From contig NC_092568.1 of the NCBI RefSeq assembly GCF_037975245.1, positions 27,276,501 through 27,340,500 of the forward strand: a DNA stretch of 64,000 bases. The letters run 5' to 3'. This DNA is from Apostichopus japonicus (taxonomy: Eukaryota; Echinodermata; Holothuroidea; Aspidochirotida; Stichopodidae). Under the pieces are notes generated by a model. The model made no database searches and was not told the origin of the DNA. It worked only from the letters and a program-made list of their open reading frames with translations. Below are positions 30,301 to 37,600 of this stretch, one piece after another. A program made the translations under genes and the position numbers. Every line of letters starts with the position of its first letter. Positions within the stretch are counted from its first letter, which is position 1.

Positions 30301-30898
30301 ATTGTATCTCGATCAATGATACAACAAATAGTGCATTGATAAATGCAAGAAGAGAACAAAAGAGGAAAAAATTTACTTTTATCTTTGAGTAATAATACTC
30401 AATGCATTCTTTAATACGATAAGAAGAAAAGATATTGAAAGAAAGAAATAGATATGTATGAGACTAACATTTAGCAATAATAATATTAATAATATGTTAA
30501 TAAAAAATAATAATATTAAAAATATGTTAATAATAATAACATGTAAATCATAATAATATGTTAATAAAAATAATAATATTATACTAATAATAATAATGAT
30601 ACAACCTTCATAATGTGACATTCTATATAAAAACCATATTCTGAGAGTATAGGAAGCAAAGAAATTTCAAGAACTTAACTTAAAAGCAACATTAAAGCGA
30701 TGCAGGAAATAATTTTAAAAGATATATCATATGAAGTTTTTCACTTTCTGTTAATCCTCACAGATGACTGTTAGGAAGACTCTGTCAGACTTCCGACGTA
30801 CCCATCATGATAACTGGCATGAACACAAACAACAGTTCACAGATGATCAGTTAGTGATCCTCACAGACCTCCTGGTGTCCCCCTGTTATTATGCATGA
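357..30898 (+). CDS. PSME4: Proteasome activator complex subunit 4 (PA200), 5'-partial, 37 exons
   Basis: PA200 is a large HEAT-repeat solenoid that caps the 20S proteasome in the nucleus and cytoplasm and opens its gate. I joined these exons: 357-473, 800-844, 1534-1683, 2294-2357, 3068-3142, 5012-5101, 5347-5405, 6243-6449, 6765-6951, 7769-7923, 8092-8239, 8690-8788, 9603-9740, 10097-10312, 11479-11633, 12298-12393, 13308-13482, 13995-14093, 14710-14868, 15734-15862, 16616-16807, 18504-18643, 19096-19149, 19434-19563, 19849-20084, 20400-20469, 21132-21257, 21769-21921, 23627-23823, 24430-24561, 25055-25257, 26007-26083, 27175-27303, 28066-28221, 28775-28937, 29880-30013, 30764-30898. All have AG/GT borders and the phases agree throughout (1662 codons plus TGA). 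Recognisable family segments include QIQWRPLY near the start, [47 protein letters not shown] and FRRTHHDNW. The protein ends SPCYYA, the HbYX-like tail that docks in the 20S alpha ring. Vertebrate PA200 is about 1840 aa; roughly 130 N-terminal residues lie left of the window, and a block of about 45 residues expected between 3142 and 5012 was not found. Confidence 0.97.
3709..3748 (-). repeat. Hammerhead-ribozyme-like footprint, copy 1 (Penelope-like element remnant?)
   Basis: Read on the - strand, this 40-nt stretch runs GCCT, CTGAAGA, a short hairpin (ATCCT/AGGAT), GAAAC, ATA, AGGC. The outer GCCT/AGGC can pair, and CTGANGA plus GAAA is the hammerhead core. It shares about 17 contiguous bases plus the GAAAC segment with 7222-7261. 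Penelope-like retroelements are known to carry minimal hammerheads, so a remnant of such an element is plausible. One extra A sits between the core and stem II, which may abolish activity. Confidence 0.4.
4270..4712 (-). mobile_element. LINE 3' fragment (endonuclease-reverse transcriptase C-terminus)
   Basis: The - strand reading ends in a 127-residue stretch with [39 protein letters not shown] and a closing EEDR before a stop. This is the familiar C-terminal region of non-LTR retrotransposon polymerases of the RTE/Jockey-like endonuclease-RT type. Upstream residues ([10 protein letters not shown]) lie in another frame near 4665, so the copy is frameshifted. The catalytic RT domain is absent, making it a dead 5'-truncated insertion inside a PSME4 intron, antisense to the gene. 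Confidence 0.8.
7222..7261 (-). repeat. Hammerhead-ribozyme-like footprint, copy 2 (Penelope-like element remnant?)
   Basis: On the - strand it reads GCCT, CTGAAGA, hairpin GATCC-TGCTA-GGATC, GAAAC, GTC, AGGC. GTC fits the hammerhead cleavage triplet, and GCCT pairs with AGGC as a 4-bp stem I. Stem III is almost absent, as in minimal retroelement hammerheads. On the + strand an A-run and A-rich sequence follow to about 7550, possibly the rest of the element. There is one extra A before stem II, as in copy 1. Confidence 0.45.
8346..8478 (+). repeat. G-rich 12-bp minisatellite
   Basis: A tandem run alternates GATAGGGTGAGA and GATAGGGTGGGA, with a GA-rich lead-in. It lies in a PSME4 intron just downstream of the exon ending at 8239. 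Regular GGG triplets on the + strand could form G-quadruplexes. The apparent Pro/Tyr/Leu-rich frame on the - strand is a by-product of the repeat. Confidence 0.9.
10490..11010 (+). repeat. Intron stretch rich in AAGGGTC-like heptamers
   Basis: Downstream of the PSME4 exon ending at 10312, the octamer-like words AAGGGTCT, AAGGGTTC, AAGGGTCC, AAGGGTCG and AAGGGTCA recur many times at irregular 30 to 70 bp spacing. No clear unit can be drawn, so this may be a decayed tandem array or chance enrichment. Confidence 0.3.
12974..13276 (+). repeat. Direct duplication of about 94 bp in a PSME4 intron
   Basis: 12974-13067 and 13184-13276 are nearly identical; differences include one base in an A-run and CGAT versus TGGT. 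About 116 bp separate them. The second copy ends some 30 bp before the acceptor of the exon starting at 13308. Confidence 0.9.
14439..14709 (+). repeat. Tandem duplication of an intron end including the 3' splice site
   Basis: Two adjacent copies, 14439-14565 and 14566-14709, each begin TTCAC, continue through a T-rich tract and end TTTAATTTCGGACAG. The second copy provides the real acceptor of the PSME4 exon starting at 14710. The first ends in an identical AG but is followed by the start of copy 2, not by coding sequence, so it is a decoy acceptor. Confidence 0.9.
15845..16200 (+). repeat. Degenerate array of exon-end plus splice-donor copies
   Basis: The PSME4 exon ending at 15862 closes with CCTCACTACCAATTCAAG before GTAAGC. 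Downstream the same pattern recurs in decayed form at about 15880, 15920, 15955, 16035, 16060 and 16150-16197: ACC or CAC blocks, a CCA/AAG stretch, then GGTAAG or GGCAAG. The copy at 15955 is the clearest (CCCCACCACCAAGTTAAG then GTAAGCCAG). Confidence 0.65.
16835..17479 (+). repeat. 19-bp minisatellite, about 34 copies, unit contains GTGAGT
   Basis: The unit is TAATGTGAGTTCATGTTTG. It begins about 28 bp after the donor of the PSME4 exon ending at 16807. Variants cluster: GTGATGTGAG in the middle and GGAATGTGAG towards the right end, which suggests local homogenisation. Each unit carries GTGAGT, a consensus 5' splice-site hexamer. It is uninterrupted tandem DNA without spacers and is not a CRISPR array. 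Confidence 0.97.
18630..18990 (+). repeat. Degenerate tandem copies of an exon end and its donor
   Basis: The PSME4 exon ending at 18643 closes GAAGACAATGCCAG before GTATTA. That junction recurs almost exactly at 18670, then with change at 18713 and 18750, and in weaker form near 18790, 18825 and 18964. The unit is about 40 bp. The first three copies keep the CCAG/GTATTA donor border. Confidence 0.85.
22565..22877 (-). mobile_element. LINE 3' end (CR1/L2-like) with structured tail
   Basis: The - strand encodes 76 residues ending a reverse-transcriptase ORF, with the characteristic [13 protein letters not shown] and [10 protein letters not shown]. Downstream on that strand come GTAAAGCGCATTGAA and GCGCTATATAAGACT, the paired tail typical of CR1/L2-type elements and the SINEs that borrow it. 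It is 5'-truncated and lies in a PSME4 intron, antisense to the gene. Confidence 0.85.
27425..27935 (+). repeat. Tandem array of about eight decoy 3' splice sites with G-runs
   Basis: Each unit of about 65 to 75 bp has ACTGTA, a pyrimidine tract such as TTTTCCCTTTTCCCC, then ATACAG or TTACAG, GTCTGG and a run of 6 to 12 G. Units alternate between two ends, TTACTTTAAGGTCTTT and TGCTGTATGCCTTT, implying a two-unit duplication block. The array lies in the PSME4 intron between 27303 and 28066; the authentic acceptor is at 28065. Gly-rich frames across it are repeat artefacts. Confidence 0.9.
29007..29029. repeat. (AT)n microsatellite
   Basis: Short AT dinucleotide run in a PSME4 intron. Confidence 0.9.
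30463..30600. repeat. AT-rich (AAT)n-like simple sequence
   Basis: A block of AATAATATTAATAATATG-like words in the last PSME4 intron, mainly A and T. Confidence 0.85.
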
Positions 30899-31560
30899 AG
30901 GGGACGTGAATATTCAGTAGGTAAATTATATGTCACGGTTATGATGTGCATCTTGCTATCACAGTTAGGCTTAATATTAAGGATATGTACGATAGAAGGT
31001 GCATTTCCATGAACGAGAGAAAACACTTCCTTGTCATGAATCCTTCACAAGGAAGAACATTCCCTATGGATATTTCCTAGTGGGAATATGAGTCATTGGG
31101 TGTTATGTGTGAAGAAGATGAGAATATTTGATTGGTAATTACCTTTAATCTTTATTTTTGTGTGAAAAAGTTGTGGGTATTAAATTCGGGTATTATTATG
31201 TATGAACCATATTTGAATATTCAACAGGTAAATTAGAATTAACAGCCAGTTGGGGCAATTTCCTAATGCTAATACCTATCTAAACTGTCCTCCAATATCA
31301 TGCTCTCAAAGCACTGGTATCGACAGTACAAACAGTTGCTAATCTTGATCTGATAGAAACATGATATTCATACTGCTCATACTGATAATACGAGTGCTCT
31401 GAAGCAGGACATGACACTACAGTATAGAAAAATTTGTCCCAACTGGGTGAGAATTAACTGTTATCATGTATGAAGCAGATGAGAATTTTTAATAGGTAAA
31501 TTAAATTTAAATGTTATTATGTACAAACCCACTGTGAATAAAATGTATGTAAATTAGATT
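30884..31560 (+). repeat. Degenerate copies of the PSME4 coding end in its 3' UTR
   Basis: The gene ends TGTTATTATGCATGA and continues GAATATTCAG then TAGGTAAATTA. Similar strings return at about 31102 (GTTATGTGTGAAG), 31190 (TATTATTATGTATGAA with CAGGTAAATTAG), 31459 (TGTTATCATGTATGAAG with TAGGTAAATTAA) and 31515 (GTTATTATGTAC). These appear to be old local copies that include the last codons. None adds an open frame. Confidence 0.65.
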
Positions 31561-32350
31561 GAACTAATTTCATGTATTCCCTTCCATTACCTTCCCTTCA
31601 GTTTCCCTACCATTCCTTGCCATACCATTTCCGTACCCTACCCAACCCTACCACATCCTACCATGCACTTCCTTCCTTATTGAGTTCAATTCTGAGTCAG
31701 ACAGGTTTCACTTCTCCTTTCAGGATGCAAGGTGTTTTGATCAGATGATTTTGCTGTGAATGGAACAGTAACCTGTCCTACTGGAGCAGTTGTAAATGAT
31801 TCCATCTCTCCTGTCCTGGCTGTGTATCCCAAATTGCTGTGTATGCTCCTGATGTTCTTATATATTATACTCCTTATGTATTAAACATCCCCTACTGTCA
31901 TTTAATATTTGGAAATTCAAACAGGTTTGACACTTTCATCAAGCCTTTACAAACATTCTTTCTCTCTTTCTTCTCCTCCACCATTTTGATAATTTTTACC
32001 ATATTTTTAATTATTGCTGTCAGAGTCAGTTGAGTTTTAAATTACCAACTCGTTTGTAACTAGCAGTTGAAAACACTTGCAGTATCCTGTGTATTAATAA
32101 TCCTAAAATAGTCTTGCAAGATAGCAGCAAGTTTAATATTTAATATTACTGTAAGACAAAAGATGTTGACAAATAATAAGAGGACAATCTGGTAGGCCTT
32201 ATATTTGAAGCCATGTAGGGTGTTTAGTTACTTATATCCCACAGTGTTTGTGATATAAAGAAATGCATGCTAACTCACATGTTGAATTAACATTGTGATT
32301 GAATGATGTGTTATGATAAAGTTACCTAGAGTTATCAACGACCATTGGGA

Positions 32351-32353
<3 letters not shown>

Positions 32354-32390
<37 letters not shown>
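32354..32390. repeat. (AT)n microsatellite
   Basis: Uninterrupted AT run in the presumed PSME4 3' UTR. Confidence 0.95.
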
Positions 32391-32393
<3 letters not shown>

Positions 32394-32810
32394 TATTTCA
32401 TGTAGTTACATGAATGTTTTGGAACGTCTTGGGATATGTTTATTAATATTATATACTAGTCAAATACGGCTCAATATCGGAAGCTTTGTCTCAAACAGTT
32501 TTCCGTAATAAACAGTCGATTAGCAGCTTAGAGCATCCTCAATTCCAAGATGGTGAGAAATGTATACGACTTATTATTTTTTAATTAAAGTGGTACTTTT
32601 ATTTTCATTTTCTTAATAATTTATCATTTTCTTGACAATGGCAATAATTTTGCAATGAACACTATTCCAAATTTGGAGATGTTAGTTTGTGGAAAAGTCT
32701 AAGAAGACAGTTTATCCTTTTGGTTGGCTGAAAGGTGCTCAAGTTTTTAAAGTAGATTACACATTTATTGATTTGGGCATTGTCTTGAAATTCAATGGTA
32801 ATATCATTGG

Positions 32811-32867
32811 TGTTTGTGCGTGTGCGTGTGCGTGTGCGTGTGCGTGTGCGTGTGTGTGTGTGTGTGG
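32811..32867 (+). repeat. (GTGTGC)n/(GT)n microsatellite
   Basis: GTGTGC hexamers grade into pure GT; alternating purine-pyrimidine, so Z-DNA-prone. Confidence 0.95.
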
Positions 32868-33411
32868 TATATTAGTTCTAAGGATGTGTGATAGGTTTTG
32901 TTAGTTTTTAAGGTGATTGGTCATCTTAATGTGTGATGTGAGAACTAAGCTAAGTGGAAGTTGTGTACCAGATTATTTGAAGTTTAATTCTTGCAGTCCA
33001 CTTTTTGAGGAAACACGCTGTTAAAATGATTTGATATCCTATAGAGCAGTATAAATGTGTCAGTCATGGGTCTACATTGTGACTCAAAAACTGCTAGATG
33101 ATTATGCTAAAATGGCCATAGAGTTGACAGAAAATGACAACACAAGTTGTAGCATTTTGTCAACAACTTTGAGATACCTGTTAACATGGTCATCACAAGT
33201 GTGTGTTTTACATAAAGCGATGTTTCCTTTTTACTTTTCAAGTTTACAGCCACTTTATGTATTGTTATATTTGGAATGTATCATTTAGTCATTGGTATGT
33301 GGCTCTCAAGGAATAGAAGATGGTATAATGGTGACATTAATAATTATAACAATGAATATGTAAGTGCATTATTAATACTGAGTATGCTTTACATAATGAA
33401 TATGTAAATAT

Positions 33412-33417
33412 AATAAA
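33412..33417 (+). terminator. Candidate PSME4 polyadenylation signal
   Basis: AATAAA at the end of a long AT-rich region. A second AATAAA lies at 33570-33575. Which one is used is unknown. Confidence 0.35.
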
Positions 33418-33616
33418 GTGACAGTTCTTGATGAACATCTAAAACACAAAGATTTGTTTATCTGTGTACTGCTTTCAACATTCTGCGATTTGGTTGTCTT
33501 TACTGGCTCTGCTGTTATTCTCTGAACATGTTAACTGTACTATTGATTTATGCCATGTACAAATTTAAGAATAAAGATGAGCCCAATAAGGAGACTCATT
33601 ATCTAGTACCCTACAA

Positions 33617-33730
33617 AAATTGTGAGGGCCTAGAACCACCATATTAAATTAGTGCAGTTCAAGAACCACCCTATTAAATAGTGAGGACCTAGAATCACCC
33701 TACTAAAATAGTGAGGGCCTGAAACCAACT
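33617..33730 (+). repeat. Short tandem repeat of about 37 bp, three to four units
   Basis: Units share GTGAGGnCCTAGAA, CCACCCTATTAAA and related words, spaced about 33 to 38 bp apart. The array lies just after the last candidate PSME4 polyadenylation signal. Confidence 0.7.
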
Positions 33731-34613
33731 TATTTCTTCTCCAACTCTTTGACTCAATTAAATCTCCATTGATCCTTCCCTTGATCGATTCAGAAACCTT
33801 GCACTTTTTAAAAAGAGTCCTGTCACCTCTTAGTACTCTATACACAGAGACCCTGCCTATCACCCCTCCCCTGCTACACACACTCCTTCCTCGCAATTGA
33901 AATATTGCTTATGCTGCATTCAATCAGTGTAATATCTCCACGCAACCAAAAGTAGTTAATAGGTAGTGATATATTTTTTTTATTTTGAAAACTCAAGAAA
34001 AGAAAAGTTTTCTACTTGAGTTTTGAGATTGACAATGTTCTTAGATCCCGTCCAATAATGGTCACCCATGTTTAGACTTCAACAAGCCATTAAACCCCTA
34101 CCATAGATACATTTTACGTCAGCATGAAATTTAATTGTGTATTTAAATATTCCTCAAGTCTGAAAGTAAAATGGAGACTCAGAAAGTCTAAGAAATTACT
34201 TTTGATAACTTCTAGCACATGGCAAGTGTTTGGTATGCGAAAGTTTAGAGACAATGTCGATTATCATGATTAGTAGTAACGTTAATCTGTGCCTCTTTGC
34301 ATGTAGTAACAACTTCGATCAAATATACTAGTTTGCTGCAATAATGCAAACGTACACTGACTATTCCCAACTGGGAGCAACAAAGAAACTCATCACATGT
34401 TTATTGAGCATTCGGTGTAAGTTCTGCCTATTACCGGTTCTCCCAGCAAATCAGTTCTCCAAGCACTCACATACTTTCAACATTTTAACCAAAACGCCAT
34501 TATTTTTTGTGTTTGGGAATTCCCCGTGGTCAAGGTTACCGATCTTTCGTAGCCACCCCCATTTTGCGATGTGTCTTCTGTTGTAGTCTGCTAGGTACGT
34601 CAGGAAGAAAACC
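33731..34613. other. Intergenic spacer and acylphosphatase 5' flank
   Basis: I see no gene here. The right-hand 300 bases must hold the promoter and 5' UTR of the acylphosphatase gene; no TATA box at a convincing position was found. Confidence 0.5.
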
Positions 34614-37600
34614 ATGCGCGGTCTAAGGTCATTGCAAGTTCTCGCTGTTTTCCTAACTGTTCTGTTTTTAGTAGTTGTATTGCTTTGCTCGTTCAAAGTA
34701 TTTGTAGATTCATCAGAAAAGGATCCTCCAATGGCGAGAATGTCTGTTGATAGAGGGGTTCATGTGCTGAAAAACCTTGACTTTGAAGTTTTTGGAAGGG
34801 TTCAAGGTAAAGTGTTGGGAGCTTTCCTTCACGTAATCGCGTAACTGCTAAAATGATGTTTGTACGTTACACTTATGTAGTTGGAATAAATATCCTAACA
34901 CCAATTCATATTCTAGCGCCAATGAATATAGTCTGAGCCTATCCCTATAAGTTACTGTAACACTAATATCGTAACATTTACAAGCTGCCACAACCAGTTT
35001 CGAACATGATACAACATAACTTAGTACATGTAGTACTAGTAGTAGACAAATAATATTAATAATTCCTTTAAAGTTAGCCAAGACCAGCTCGCACTAGCAT
35101 TTGCCTTGCCATGGAAGGGCCCAATGTTAGGGTAGGCCTCCTGGATTTCATGCTCTAATTTAGTAAACAAACATACATTATTCTTAGGATAGGCCTAACG
35201 ATAGTAATTTCAATTCCACAGAGAACAAAGATGATACTGATAATAGTCCTGAAATTTCAATTAAAATGTTTTGTTATGTTTAATCATCCACTAGCCCTCC
35301 GTCTATCAGTCCCAGTCTGTGGGCGCTTCTCAGCCTTTTGGCTAAGGTCATTTGTAGATTATTTCCCCTTTTAGGGGAATCATGATACACACCTGATGAT
35401 GAGCACACAGTCACAGTCTCAATGGAAGGGGACTGGTGTTGAGAGCGGATCAGTCCGTTCATTGCTTGGTTTCTTCGCGTCCAGGTTCATTCCTGGGTGA
35501 CGGGAAAGAGTTATGTAACACTTAGGTCTAAGCCTATGTGGGAGTAACTATAGGACAATCTACCACTGTTTAAACACCTTCTTGACAATGAGGGAGCTCA
35601 GTTGCATTTTATAGACGTTTTCAGGAAACAATCAAGTCCACAGAGCCTCCATCCTAGCTGGAGGTGCAGCCACTATGGTGATAGGCCTAGAGCATATTTG
35701 AGATCAATAACAGGTTGGCTGCATGTACATAGAGTATTTCATAAAAATGTCCACTGAACCACCATCCTGGTGTGGAGGTGCAGTTGCAGTGGTGATAAGT
35801 TTGTTTGTCTTTGTTTGCTTACTGCGGCTGTGCCTCGGGAGACAAAGTGAGGTTACAAACTGACAGGGTATTCTATAGTTGTGCCCTAGTGTCAATGTGA
35901 GCTAGGCTAACCTACATGACATCACTCAAATATGGTGCAAAACATACATCAACTTGAAACATTGTTATCTTGAAAATGTCATGGTGATGTACTGTAGAAT
36001 AAAATTCTCACTAGGGTGCATATATCTTTGTCTTTCACGTAATTTATGTACACTTGCACTATTGTTTTTTTTTCAGTTGCTGATAAGGTTCTTTAAAAAT
36101 CTCAATTAATTTGCTTCAGATCAATCCTGCTAACCAATGATGATTGCCAATACCTTTTACCCTTTAAAAGTATGTTAATCAATGATGAAACCTATTATTT
36201 GAGAGAATAAGAATGTTATGTTTCTCTTCTGAATTGTTGGTTACTTGTGAGGAATTGGATGGTGTGCTAAACCAGGTACTGTAGCCTATAGCCACTTCTA
36301 CCCATGAGCTATACATATGTAGACATTTAGTAGTTACTGTAAATGATGTATGAATTAATGAAATTAAATTTACAGTTTTTCATGAAATTAATACATCATA
36401 GTCAACACCTCAGGTTGAGGTTATAGATATGTTTACCACCATGTGTTATAACATACAGCCTGATACAGTGACACATTTTAATCGAGATGAGAACCTGCAA
36501 GTACAGTATCTTGCTTCTTGAACAGTTTTAAGGATCATTACAGGCAAAGTGAACTCCTCCTGATATCCATGCCTACCTAGTATCGTTATGTAATTGTCAG
36601 TACTTCAGTGAATATGAATCTCTTAAAGGCATTGAAGACTCGCCCTGGCCAAACTGCGTGCCACCCTCTGAAAAAGTTAACTTTCCGTTGCTTGCAAGTG
36701 AAGTATTTTTCTTGTCGCTACAAATTGCAGACAGTAATGAAACGTAAAGTCTGAGGAAGTGTGATTTAATTATTATACCCTAAGGTACTGTTCACATCAT
36801 GCAGTAACTCATTTAGTCTGAGATATTCTTATTTTTTTCTTTTCTTTGCTCTTTCATTCTGCAGGGGTCTTCTTTAGAAAGGTAAGCATAGTTTTTTAAT
36901 CATTTGATGAATTTACTAGCTTCCAGGATCCTATCTTTGTGATGTTTGCTGAAATTACCTTAAATATGATTTTAGTACATCCTGGGCTTTCACAGCCAGT
37001 GTAATCCTTCAGTTCCATTAAGTAATGAATGAGCATTATTTGAAGGGCTTTGGGTTAGCATGCAAAACAGCTTGGAAAGGGAAATGAGATGGGTGACAGT
37101 CTGAATAAATACACTTACAGAAGAGTGACATACTGTAGTCATCTCATGAAATATGCATACTTGACTGCTTACAGATTCCTTGGATCTGGTTGATCAGTGA
37201 CCTAATTTGGTTTACTCACATGCTCAGCTTTATTAGTGGTAATAAAGTGCCCTACAAAACACCGGTAAACAGGGCAAATAATTCTGGCTGCAGTTGTATT
37301 GAAAAAGGAGGGAAAGATAGTACTCAGAGTAGGGTTGGGCGATATTTGCTTTTTAATGTGACGATAAATACTTCAAAAATTATCGCGATATTTCGATAAT
37401 TACGATAATTTTTCTTGTTGTTTTTAGTGTGTTCGCGAACACACTAAAAACAACTGCTGATTTCCCACCGGTGTTTTCGCGCAGCAAACACACCGAGCAT
37501 AATGGCGTGGGGTCCAGGGGCCCGCCTTAGAGCCCCGGTGAGGTCAAGGGTGAAGTCCTTGTGGGGGTCCAGGGGGCGAAGGCCCCCGGAAAAGTTTAGT

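Larger units (their letters stand above)
30899..33420 (+). other. PSME4: PSME4 3' UTR, probable extent
   Basis: No new coding exon follows the PSME4 stop at 30896-30898. The AT-rich sequence holds a degenerate array that repeats the end of the coding region, an AT microsatellite (32354-32390) and a GTGTGC/GT microsatellite (32811-32867). Candidate polyadenylation signals AATAAA lie at 33412-33417 and 33570-33575. The true cleavage site cannot be fixed from sequence alone; an earlier site is possible, since AATAAA also occurs near 31534. Confidence 0.5.

Noticed and set aside
35320-35440. Functional U2 snRNA gene
   Set aside because: The similarity stops after about 30 bases; branch-point pairing region and Sm site are missing.
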